Positions 36,110 to 43,554 of a stretch of 64,000 bases of DNA are shown piece after piece; positions within the stretch are counted from its first letter, which is position 1, and the number at the start of each line of letters is the position of its first letter. The notes below the pieces were generated by a model. It saw only the letters and a program-made list of their open reading frames with translations. It was not told the DNA's origin and searched no databases. Origin of the DNA: Streptomyces sp. HUAS MG91 (GTDB lineage: Bacteria; Actinomycetota; Actinomycetes; Streptomycetales; Streptomycetaceae); assembly GCF_040529335.1 (NCBI RefSeq), contig NZ_CP159534.1, positions 6,510,001-6,574,000 of the forward strand. Reading direction: 5' to 3'. The translations under genes were made by a program, and so were the position numbers.

Positions 36110-37309
36110 ATGTCAGCAGATGCAGCCCCCGTCGTCGTCGCCGTCATACCGGCGCGCGGCGGCTCCAAGGGCATCCCGGGCAAGAACGTCGCACCGGTCG
36201 GCGGGGTGTCCCTCATCGGCCGCGCCGTCAGGGCCTGCCGTGCCGCGGAGCGGGTGACGCGGGTCGTGGTGAGCACGGACGCCGAGGACATCGCGGCCGA
36301 AGCGCGACGGTACGGCGCCGAGATCGTGGACCGTCCGGCCGAACTCGCCTCGGACACGGCATCCAGCGAGGCCGCGCTGCTGCACGCTCTCGACACCGTC
36401 GAGGAGCGGCACGGCGACCTCACCGACGTGCTGCTGTTCGTCCAGGCGACCAGCCCGTTCCTGACGACCCGTGACATCGAGGGTGTCGTCTCCGCCGTGC
36501 TGGACGAGGGCGCCGACTCGGCCTTCACCGCCTCGCCCTTCCACGGGTTCGTCTGGCAGGGGGTGCGCGAGGCGGACAGGAGTGCGGTGCAGGCCGCCCA
36601 GGGCGTCAATCACGACAGCGCCGAGCGGCTGCGCCGGCAGGACCGCCCCGAGGAGTTCCTCGAGACGGGCGCGGCCTACGCGATGCGCGCCCAGGGCTTT
36701 CGCGACAAGAACCACCGCTTCTTCGGCAATGTCGCCCTCGTCCCCGTGGGGCCGGACCGCACTCTTGAGATCGACGAGCCGGCCGACCTGGAGCGGGCCC
36801 GCGTCCTCGCTCCGCTCATGGACGAGCCGGTTTTCCCGACCCGCGCCGACATCGACGCGGTCGTCCTCGACTTCGACGGCACCCAGACCGATGACCGCGT
36901 CTGGATCGACGCGGACGGCCACGAGACGGTCGCCGTCAACCGGGGTGACGGCATGGGGATCTCCCGCCTGCGCAAGGCCGGAGTGCCCGTCCTCATCCTC
37001 TCCAGCGAGACCAATCCCGTGGTCGCCGCCAGGGCACGCAAGCTCGACATCCCCGTGATCCACGGCGTCGAGAGCAAGGACGTCGAACTGCGCAAGTGGT
37101 GCGAGGCCGAGGGGATAGCCCCCGAACGGATCCTCTACGCCGGCAACGACGTCAACGACCTGCCCTGCTTCGAACTCGTCGGCTGGCCTGTGGCCGTGGC
37201 CGATGCCCACGACATCGTCCGTGAACGAGCACGCGCCGTGACCACGTCACGCGGGGGCCACGGCGTTGTCCGCGAAATAGCAGCACACCTTCTTGGAAAG
37301 GCACTTTGA
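36110..37309 (+). CDS. CMP-nonulosonate synthetase fused to a KdsC-like HAD phosphatase
   Basis: A 399-residue fusion. Residues about 8-235 form a cytidylyltransferase of the NeuA/KdsB family: VVAVIPARGGSKGIPGKNVA is the CTP-binding start, then VLLFVQATSPFLTTRDIEG and a TLEIDEPADLERA end. Residues about 245-395 are a C0-type HAD phosphatase: DAVVLDFDGTQTDDRVWID (nucleophile and acid Asp), VLILSSETNPVVAARARKLD, and YAGNDVNDLPCFELVGWPVA. One chain could thus dephosphorylate a 9-phosphorylated nonulosonate and then activate it with CTP. That chemistry matches the Kdn route, in which Kdn-9-phosphate is the synthase product. The stop overlaps the next gene by four bases. Confidence 0.9.
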   Translation: MSADAAPVVVAVIPARGGSKGIPGKNVAPVGGVSLIGRAVRACRAAERVTRVVVSTDAEDIAAEARRYGAEIVDRPAELASDTASSEAALLHALDTVEERHGDLTDVLLFVQATSPFLTTRDIEGVVSAVLDEGADSAFTASPFHGFVWQGVREADRSAVQAAQGVNHDSAERLRRQDRPEEFLETGAAYAMRAQGFRDKNHRFFGNVALVPVGPDRTLEIDEPADLERARVLAPLMDEPVFPTRADIDAVVLDFDGTQTDDRVWIDADGHETVAVNRGDGMGISRLRKAGVPVLILSSETNPVVAARARKLDIPVIHGVESKDVELRKWCEAEGIAPERILYAGNDVNDLPCFELVGWPVAVADAHDIVRERARAVTTSRGGHGVVREIAAHLLGKAL

Positions 37310-38229
37310 ACATCATGCAGAACCGCCCTGCCCGTAACATCGGCTCCCGCGTGGTCGGCCACGGCGCCCCGGCGTACGTGATCGGCGAGATCGGTATCAA
37401 CCACAACGGTGAGCTGGAGAACGCCCTCGCTCTCATCGACGCCGCCGTCGAGGCCGGCTGCGACGCCGTCAAGTTCCAGAAGCGCACCCCGGAGATCTGC
37501 ACTCCGCGCGACCAGTGGGACATCGAGCGCGACACCCCCTGGGGCCGGATGACGTACATCGACTACCGGCACCGCGTCGAGTTCGGCGAGGACGAGTACC
37601 GCGCCATCGACGAGTACTGCCGCCAGAAGGGCATCGACTGGTTCGCGTCGCCGTGGGACACCGAGGCTGTCGCCTTCCTGGAGAAGTTCGACGTCCCCAC
37701 CCACAAGGTCGCCTCCGCGTCCCTGACCGACGACGAGCTGCTCCGCGCGCTCCGCGCCACCGGCAAGACGATCATCCTCTCCACCGGCATGTCCACGCCG
37801 ACCCAGATCCGGCACGCGGTCGAGGTCCTCGGCAGCGAGAACATCGTGCTGCTGCACGCCACGTCGACGTACCCGGCGAAGGCGGAGGAGCTCAACCTCC
37901 GCGTCATCAACACGCTGCAGGCGGCGTACCCGAACGTCCCGATCGGCTACTCCGGCCACGAGATCGGCCTCCAGACCACTGTCGCCGCGGTCGCCATCGG
38001 TGCCTGCATGGTCGAGCGCCACATCACTCTCGATCGTGCCATGTGGGGCTCCGACCAGGCCGCCTCGGTGGAGCCGCAGGGCCTCACCCGTCTCGTCCGT
38101 GACATCCGGACCATTGAGGCCTCCCTCGGTGACGGCGTCAAGAAGGTCTACGAGTCCGAGCTCGGCCCGATGAAGAAGCTGCGCCGCGTCGCCGGCGTCG
38201 TCGCGGAATCGGTGGCTCCGATCGCATGA
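37306..38229 (+). CDS. neuB: NeuB-family nonulosonate synthase lacking the C-terminal SAF domain
   Basis: This 307-residue TIM-barrel synthase condenses phosphoenolpyruvate with a hexose or its phosphate. Visible elements are YVIGEIGINHNGELENALAL (PEP and metal site), DAVKFQKRTPEICTP, FASPWDTEAVAFLEKF, IILSTGMSTPTQIRHA, IGYSGHEIGLQTTVAAVAIG and ERHITLDRAMWGSDQAASVE. Canonical NeuB is about 345 residues and ends in an antifreeze-like SAF domain that caps the partner's active site; this protein stops at VAESVAPIA without it. I take TTG at 37306, which overlaps the previous stop (TTGA) and has GGAAAGG 4 bases upstream; ATG at 37315 is the alternative. The substrate is probably mannose-6-phosphate (Kdn) or ManNAc, unresolved. 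Confidence 0.92.
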   Translation: MNIMQNRPARNIGSRVVGHGAPAYVIGEIGINHNGELENALALIDAAVEAGCDAVKFQKRTPEICTPRDQWDIERDTPWGRMTYIDYRHRVEFGEDEYRAIDEYCRQKGIDWFASPWDTEAVAFLEKFDVPTHKVASASLTDDELLRALRATGKTIILSTGMSTPTQIRHAVEVLGSENIVLLHATSTYPAKAEELNLRVINTLQAAYPNVPIGYSGHEIGLQTTVAAVAIGACMVERHITLDRAMWGSDQAASVEPQGLTRLVRDIRTIEASLGDGVKKVYESELGPMKKLRRVAGVVAESVAPIA

Positions 38230-39251
38230 CGAGAACCCTCGCCCTGGTGGAAAGCCCCGCCCAACTGCTGAACGTGGCGGAATGGGCGCATGTGGGTCAC
38301 CAGGGCGAGGGCTCTCGCGTTCAGGTGGCGGTCCTGCTGCCCATGGATCCCTGGTCCCGGGTGCAGCTGACCCGGGTCACCGACCTGGCGTCCGCGTCCG
38401 GTCTGGAGATCCTCCCTTTCGAGGTGCGCTCCGGCGTGGTCAGCCGAATGCGCCAGTTCAACGCCGTGCGCCAACTGGTGGCGCAGGCGGACCGGCTGGT
38501 GGTGGGCGATCTCTTCTCCGGCATGGTGCAGACGCTCGTACCGTCCGCGACCGCACACGAGCTGGTCATCGTGGACGACGGCACCGCCACCACCGAGTTC
38601 GTCCGTGTCGTCACCGAAGGCCTGCGCCTGACGCGCTGGCACCAGCAGTCCAACGGCGCGCGGCGGGACAGCAAGGCGATGGACTGGCTGTCCGATCCCT
38701 CCCGGGAGCGGACGCTGTTCACCTGCATGGAGGTCGCCGCTCCGCCGGGGATCCGGGTCGTGCCCAACACGTACGCCTGGACCCGCTCCCGCTTCGCCCG
38801 GCCGACCGCCCGAGGTGGCGCGGACCTGCTGGGCACCTCTCTGGTCGAGACCGGCATCGTGGAGGAGAAGCACTACGTGCAGGCGGTCGGCCGCATCGTG
38901 CACGCCCGCGGGGTGGAGAGGTATCTGGCCCACCGGCGGGAGGACCGGGACAAGCTGCGGCGGATCGCCGGTGCCACCGGCGTGGAGGTGGTGCGGCCCG
39001 ACCTTCCGCTGGAACTGCTGGCGGCACAGGGCCCGATCGGGCGCACGGTGCTGACGTTTCCGTCCACCGTTGCCCACACGCTGCCCATCGTGCTGCGTGG
39101 CCACGATGTCCGTCTGGAACTGTGCGAGATCGACGAAGAGTGGTTCACGCCGACGATCAGCCCGCACGCCGTCGGGTTCCTGCGGGCCATGGCGGACTCG
39201 GCGAAACAACGGCACGGGCTGGCCAGCATGCGGGCCGTCATCGGGTACTGA
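38226..39251 (+). CDS. Unrecognised protein coupled to the nonulosonate synthase, possible transferase
   Basis: This 341-residue soluble protein is not one I can assign to a family. It begins TRTLALVESPAQLLNVAEWA, similar in style to the first strand and helix of bacterial sialyltransferases (GT52/GT80 groups open with a comparable xxxSPxQL segment). Other features are ELVIVDDGTATTEFVRVVTE near residue 120 and GRTVLTFPSTVAHTLPIVLR near 275, again recalling the Ser-Thr/HP region of CMP-sialate-using enzymes. Its ATG overlaps the NeuB stop by four bases, so it is the last member of the coupled set. A CMP-nonulosonate-dependent transferase is the most natural guess, but this is inference from context and short motif likeness. 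Confidence 0.8.
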   Translation: MTRTLALVESPAQLLNVAEWAHVGHQGEGSRVQVAVLLPMDPWSRVQLTRVTDLASASGLEILPFEVRSGVVSRMRQFNAVRQLVAQADRLVVGDLFSGMVQTLVPSATAHELVIVDDGTATTEFVRVVTEGLRLTRWHQQSNGARRDSKAMDWLSDPSRERTLFTCMEVAAPPGIRVVPNTYAWTRSRFARPTARGGADLLGTSLVETGIVEEKHYVQAVGRIVHARGVERYLAHRREDRDKLRRIAGATGVEVVRPDLPLELLAAQGPIGRTVLTFPSTVAHTLPIVLRGHDVRLELCEIDEEWFTPTISPHAVGFLRAMADSAKQRHGLASMRAVIGY

Positions 39252-39272
39252 CCCGAAGTCGACCCGCGAGGA

Positions 39273-40394
39273 TCAGATCCGCTGCCACTGGCCGAGTTGG
39301 AGCCCGTCGGGCGACACCTGCCGGGTGACCTGAGGCATCCCCTCGGGGTCGATGACAGCCAGCACGATCCTGCCGTACGCGTCCAGGGCGACCGTCGGAT
39401 CACCGAGGCAGGGACGGCTCACCTCGGCCCACTGGACGCCCCACTCCTCGGCGTTGGTGATGAACGCGCCGAAGACGGGGTTGTCGTTCAACCCCCGGTG
39501 CACGAGGACCGTGCAGTCCTGTCCGTCGACGAGAGTGCGCAGCGCACTCACCGCGCCGCCCCCCGGAACGCCCCCGATCGGCACGATGCTGCCGTCCGGG
39601 CGGACCGCGAGCAGGCCGGGGGAGTAGGCGTCACCGACATAGAACGTGAGCTGGTCGTCCGAAGTCTCCAGGGCCGTACCCGTCCCCGGCACCATCGTGA
39701 TGTGGACGTCGGTGAGCCGCTCGAACGAACCGCCCTGGGACTTCTGCTGCCAGTGATGCACCGGCTTGTCGGAGGGGGCCAGGACACCGATGCGTCCCCG
39801 GGACGTGACGCCCACCGTCACCCCGTCGTGCAGGGCGCTGCCCCGCAGGTCCTGCCACGCCTTCCACTTGCCGTCCTTGTCCTCGTGGCGCAGGTGCAGA
39901 CCGCGGCCCGCGTTACGGGCGAAGACGTGCAGGATGCCTGCGTTGTCCACGGCGCCGACCGGACGGCCGAGGCGGGGATGGCGGTCGTCGGTCTCCTTGT
40001 GCGGGTTGGCCAGCGCGCGCCAGTCGTTGAGGGGACGGCTCGACTGGTACTGCATGGTGTACATGAGGTCGACGGAACGGCGTCCGTCGCCGTGCTTGCG
40101 CACCCGGTACGCGAGGAAGTGCAGATAGCCGTCGGCCCCCTGCGCGATGGAGAGGTGGCTCAGCCCCGGAGGGACGGGAAAGAGCTCGGGGCCCACCCAC
40201 TCCGGCCCGCCGGGGCGCGTCTCCGTCCAGCGCAACAGGCCGTCGGCGTTCAGAGCGAAGAGGGTGAGACGGCCGTCGGAACCACGGGTGAGCCACTTGC
40301 CGCCCACCGGGCCGTCGGCCCGGTGCGAAGAGAGGGGCGCATCGTAGTGCCGCACGTCCACTGTGCTCTGCGGACCTCTCCCTCTGCGCCGCAT
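39273..40394 (-). CDS. Beta-propeller-like (lectin-type) protein, paralogue of the protein at 46965
   Basis: This 373-residue protein has no clear signal peptide. It is made of repeated units with W/G-D-G-R-L patterns such as GGKWLTRGSDGRLTLFALNA, LSIAQGADGYLHFLAYRVRK, VGAVDNAGILHVFARNAGRG and VGVTSRGRIGVLAPSDKPVH, as in PLL/FucL-like seven-bladed propellers that bind glycans. The protein at 46965 shares the unit order and phrases such as RPGGP and LHLRHEDKDGKWKAWQDLRG versus its ISMRAQAEKGGWEPWRDLKG, so the two are duplicates. It converges with the nonulosonate operon with 21 bases between stops. The lack of an obvious export signal is odd for a lectin; a sensor or intracellular role is possible. 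Confidence 0.75.
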   Translation of the reverse strand: MRRRGRGPQSTVDVRHYDAPLSSHRADGPVGGKWLTRGSDGRLTLFALNADGLLRWTETRPGGPEWVGPELFPVPPGLSHLSIAQGADGYLHFLAYRVRKHGDGRRSVDLMYTMQYQSSRPLNDWRALANPHKETDDRHPRLGRPVGAVDNAGILHVFARNAGRGLHLRHEDKDGKWKAWQDLRGSALHDGVTVGVTSRGRIGVLAPSDKPVHHWQQKSQGGSFERLTDVHITMVPGTGTALETSDDQLTFYVGDAYSPGLLAVRPDGSIVPIGGVPGGGAVSALRTLVDGQDCTVLVHRGLNDNPVFGAFITNAEEWGVQWAEVSRPCLGDPTVALDAYGRIVLAVIDPEGMPQVTRQVSPDGLQLGQWQRI

Positions 40395-40645
40395 CTGCTG
40401 CCGCCCACCCTTCCCTGTCCCGGAACGGCCTCCTCATACGGTGACCAAGATTGTCGAATTATATGGCGGGAGTGTGCCGGTCTCTGGCATGGAGTCGCCT
40501 ACATGTGACCAAAATCGGGAGACGGTATGCGTGTGCGGTGTGGTCTTCGTGATCCATTTGAAACGACGCGGAGGGCAACGCCCGTCGGTCGTCGCTGGTC
40601 AAACCCTCGCCAGCGCACCTTCCGTGACCCAGGACGGCCAATATC

Positions 40646-41611
40646 ATGCACCTACGCGGCATTTGCGGCACGGTTCTCGCCGCACTCCTGCTCCTCCTCG
40701 GACTCGGGGCGCCTGCCCGGGCCGCGACGACGACCACCGCCGTCGCCGCCCACACGCTGTGGCAGTGGAATGTCGCGGGCAACACCCTGCACCATGCCTC
40801 GACCACGGACGGCCTGATCGGGCAGGCGGTCGCCTCCATCGCCAGCCGTGACGCCGACCTCGTAGCCCTGAACGAGCTGTGCAAGGGCCAGTACACGGCC
40901 CTCGTCGACGCCCTGCGTGCGGCCGGCTGGCCCCAGGACAGCGCCAACTTCGCCCGGTTCGAGCCCTCCCTGCCCGCGGGTACCGCGGCCTGCCGGGGCC
41001 AGGAGTACGGCTCGGCCGTCTTCAGCAGGGCGCCGTTGGGCTCGGCCGACCGCGTCACACTGCCCGACGACGGCAACGCCGAGCAGCGCAAGCTTCTGTG
41101 TGCCCCCTTGCGTGACACCCCGCACCTGCGGTTCTGCACCACGCACATCACCACCAGCAACGAAGTCTCCGCCAACGGCCTCGCGAACAACGTGAATCAG
41201 CTGAACGCGGTGCTCGACACCATCGAGGGCTTTCATGCGGCGGGTGACACCGTGCTGATCGCGGGAGACTTCAACGCCCAGCCCCACTACTCCCGCCTCG
41301 ACCCCTACTACTCCCGGACCTTGTCGACGCCCAGCAACGCGTCGAACACGGGCAGCTATCGCGAGCTGGACGACAACGACGCCGACCACTGCCTCGGATA
41401 CGGCGAATGGACCGCCGCAGGCACCCCGGGAGCCACCCCGCCCTGTGGCCAGGAGTACGCCAAGATCGACCTGATGTTCGTCCGGGAGGACCGGATCGTC
41501 GGCGCCTACTCCGCCGACTCGCTCGGCATCTCCACCGCGTGCACGGGCGTCGCCGCGTGCTCCGACCACCGCATCGTGGTGGGATCCGCCACCGTCCAGT
41601 ACGAGCTGTGA
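40646..41611 (+). CDS. Secreted endonuclease/exonuclease/phosphatase (EEP) family protein
   Basis: A 321-residue exported protein with a Sec signal (GICGTVLAALLLLLGLGAPA, cleaved near ARAA). The EEP fold is visible: LWQWNVAGNTLHHA (first strand, Asn metal site), LVALNELCKGQYTALVDALR (catalytic Glu), FCTTHITTSNE, VLIAGDFNAQPHYSRLDPYY (Asp/Asn pair), KIDLMFVRED and ACSDHRIVVG (general-base Asp-His). The family cleaves phosphodiesters in nucleic acids, inositol phosphates, sphingomyelin or wall polymers. Paired cysteines suggest disulfides. The next gene, a phosphodiester glycosidase, starts ten bases after the stop, so the pair may process an extracellular phosphodiester-linked glycan. A second EEP protein is encoded nearby on the other strand. 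Confidence 0.87.
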   Translation: MHLRGICGTVLAALLLLLGLGAPARAATTTTAVAAHTLWQWNVAGNTLHHASTTDGLIGQAVASIASRDADLVALNELCKGQYTALVDALRAAGWPQDSANFARFEPSLPAGTAACRGQEYGSAVFSRAPLGSADRVTLPDDGNAEQRKLLCAPLRDTPHLRFCTTHITTSNEVSANGLANNVNQLNAVLDTIEGFHAAGDTVLIAGDFNAQPHYSRLDPYYSRTLSTPSNASNTGSYRELDDNDADHCLGYGEWTAAGTPGATPPCGQEYAKIDLMFVREDRIVGAYSADSLGISTACTGVAACSDHRIVVGSATVQYEL

Positions 41612-41621
41612 GGACCTCCCC

Positions 41622-43286
41622 TTGACTGCACGTTCTGGTGGTCGGCGCCGTGTCGCCCGCATGGTGGCCGTCGGCTCGCTGCTCGCAGCGGCCGTGCTGC
41701 TGCCGCGGACTCCGACCGGTGCCGCTGACGGGGGCCGGATGCCCCTCGGTCCCGACGACCTGGTGACGCAGTACGGAGAGACGCGCACCCTGGCACCCGG
41801 GGTGACGTACCAAACGATGACTCAGGGCACCTCGGACGGCCACTGGACCGTCTGGGCCCAGAGGAACAAGACCGAGACGTTCGGCAGCAAGGCCGCGGCC
41901 GAGGCCTTCGCGGCACAGCTCGCCGACGAGGGGTTCAGCGGGGTCGTCGATGCCTTCACGGCTCCGGCCGCGGCGGACGGGGCAGGCGGCCTGTTCGGCT
42001 ACGGGGTGCGGGTGGGGGTGTTCCCCACGGACCGCAAGGCGTCGGCCGACCGGCTGGCGGGTTGGCTGCGGACGGCGGACACGGCGGAGGCGGACTTCGA
42101 CGCCCGCGTGATCTACTCCGCCATGGACGGCGATGCCGGCACCGGCCCCTGGAAGGTGCACGTGGTGCGGGTCGCTCCGAGCGCCGCGGTGACCTTCAAG
42201 GCGGTTCACGGCACCGATGTCTCGTCCGCCGAGACGGTACGGAGCATGGCCACGGCAAGCGGAGCGCTCGCAGCGGTCAACGGCACTGAGTTCGACATCC
42301 ACACACTCTCCGGATTCTCGAATTACGAGGGCGTGCCGCAGGGGCTCTACGTCCAGGACAACGTCCTGCTGAGCGCCGCCAACAACGGCCGCACCGCCCT
42401 GCTTCTGGAGGGCGCGGGCGCCCGCGCCCGGATCGCCGAGGTCACGTCCAGCGTGCAGGTGACGGCACCCAACGGTGATGTGCGCGTCCTCGACGGGGTC
42501 AACCGCGTGCCGGGCGGCGTGCTCGGCTGCGGGGGAGTGGGCGGCGACCAACTCTCCATGAACGGTGTACTGACGCAGACGGATCGCCCCTGGCGCAATC
42601 AGCTCTGCACCGACGACAGCGAGATCGTCGTCTTCCGCCCGGAATGGGGCGCCAAGACTCCTGGGCCTCGCAAAGAGGTGACGATCAGCGTCGACGTCGT
42701 GATGAACGGCAATTGGGTCGTCCAGCAGATCCGCTCCCCTGCCGGTGGCGCCATTCCGGCCGGAGGCCGGGTCCTCCAGGGCATCGGCGAGGGGGCCGAC
42801 TGGCTCACCCGACACGCCACGGTGGGCGCGACGTTCAAGCCGGGTGCCTCCATCAAGGACATGTCGGGCGCTTCCGTCACCAGCCCCACCCTCTCGGCGG
42901 TGGCCGGCGGTGGACCGGCCCTGGTACGGGGAGGCGAAGTCTTCCTCAACACCAAGGCCAACGGCATGACCAACTTTGCGTACGGCCCCAACAGCACGCT
43001 GGTGCAGCGCCATCCGCGCAGCATGGCCGGTGCCACCGCCTCCGGCGAACTGCTTCTCGTCACCGTGGACGGCCGCGACCCCGCTGTCAGCGTGGGTGTC
43101 AGCTGGCCGGAGGCCGCCGAGGTCATGAAGTGGCTGGGGGCGACCGATGCCGTCGGGCTGGGCAGTGGCGGTGACGCGACGATGGTGGTCGCCGGAGAAC
43201 TGGCCAACTCCCCGATGGACGACTGGGGTGCCCAGCCGTCCGAACGGAAGGTGAGTACGGCGGTGGTGGTTGTGCCGAAGGCCTGA
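41622..43286 (+). CDS. Secreted phosphodiester glycosidase (NAGPA-domain) with SPOR-like segment
   Basis: This 554-residue exported protein starts at TTG 41622, with GTGAGGA upstream overlapping the stop of the EEP gene. A signal peptide spans the first 35 residues (ARMVAVGSLLAAAVLLPRTP). Residues about 60-125 resemble a SPOR peptidoglycan-binding repeat (WTVWAQRNKTETFGSKAAAE). The NAGPA domain follows: AVNGTEFDIHTLSGFSNYEG, GVPQGLYVQDNVLL, LLLVTVDGRDPAVSVGVSW and MKWLGATDAVGLGSGGDATM. The last normally reads DGGGS(S/T)TM; here the acidic residue is lost, so the active site may be altered. Family members hydrolyse GlcNAc-1-phosphodiesters, as the mammalian uncovering enzyme does, or wall teichoic-acid linkages in bacteria. 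It is co-transcribed with the EEP gene. Confidence 0.85.
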   Translation: MTARSGGRRRVARMVAVGSLLAAAVLLPRTPTGAADGGRMPLGPDDLVTQYGETRTLAPGVTYQTMTQGTSDGHWTVWAQRNKTETFGSKAAAEAFAAQLADEGFSGVVDAFTAPAAADGAGGLFGYGVRVGVFPTDRKASADRLAGWLRTADTAEADFDARVIYSAMDGDAGTGPWKVHVVRVAPSAAVTFKAVHGTDVSSAETVRSMATASGALAAVNGTEFDIHTLSGFSNYEGVPQGLYVQDNVLLSAANNGRTALLLEGAGARARIAEVTSSVQVTAPNGDVRVLDGVNRVPGGVLGCGGVGGDQLSMNGVLTQTDRPWRNQLCTDDSEIVVFRPEWGAKTPGPRKEVTISVDVVMNGNWVVQQIRSPAGGAIPAGGRVLQGIGEGADWLTRHATVGATFKPGASIKDMSGASVTSPTLSAVAGGGPALVRGGEVFLNTKANGMTNFAYGPNSTLVQRHPRSMAGATASGELLLVTVDGRDPAVSVGVSWPEAAEVMKWLGATDAVGLGSGGDATMVVAGELANSPMDDWGAQPSERKVSTAVVVVPKA

Positions 43287-43554
43287 CTTGCCATCACGTG
43301 AAGTGATGGAACACGACATGAGACACTGCGCCCTCCTGCTGACCACCGTGTGCGCGACACCTGGAACATGTGGGCCCTATGCACAGGCCACGCTGTTTCG
43401 AGGGATGTGCGCGGACGATCTCGCCCTCCCGGTGGGTGAGTTGGACGCCGGCAGGGGCGTAGGGACGGCCGACGCCCAGCCTTACGAGGTCATCCAGCCC
43501 CGGAGCGAGAGCGTGAGCGTCGCCTGGGCTCCGGGCGCGCGGCCGCCCCGACGG

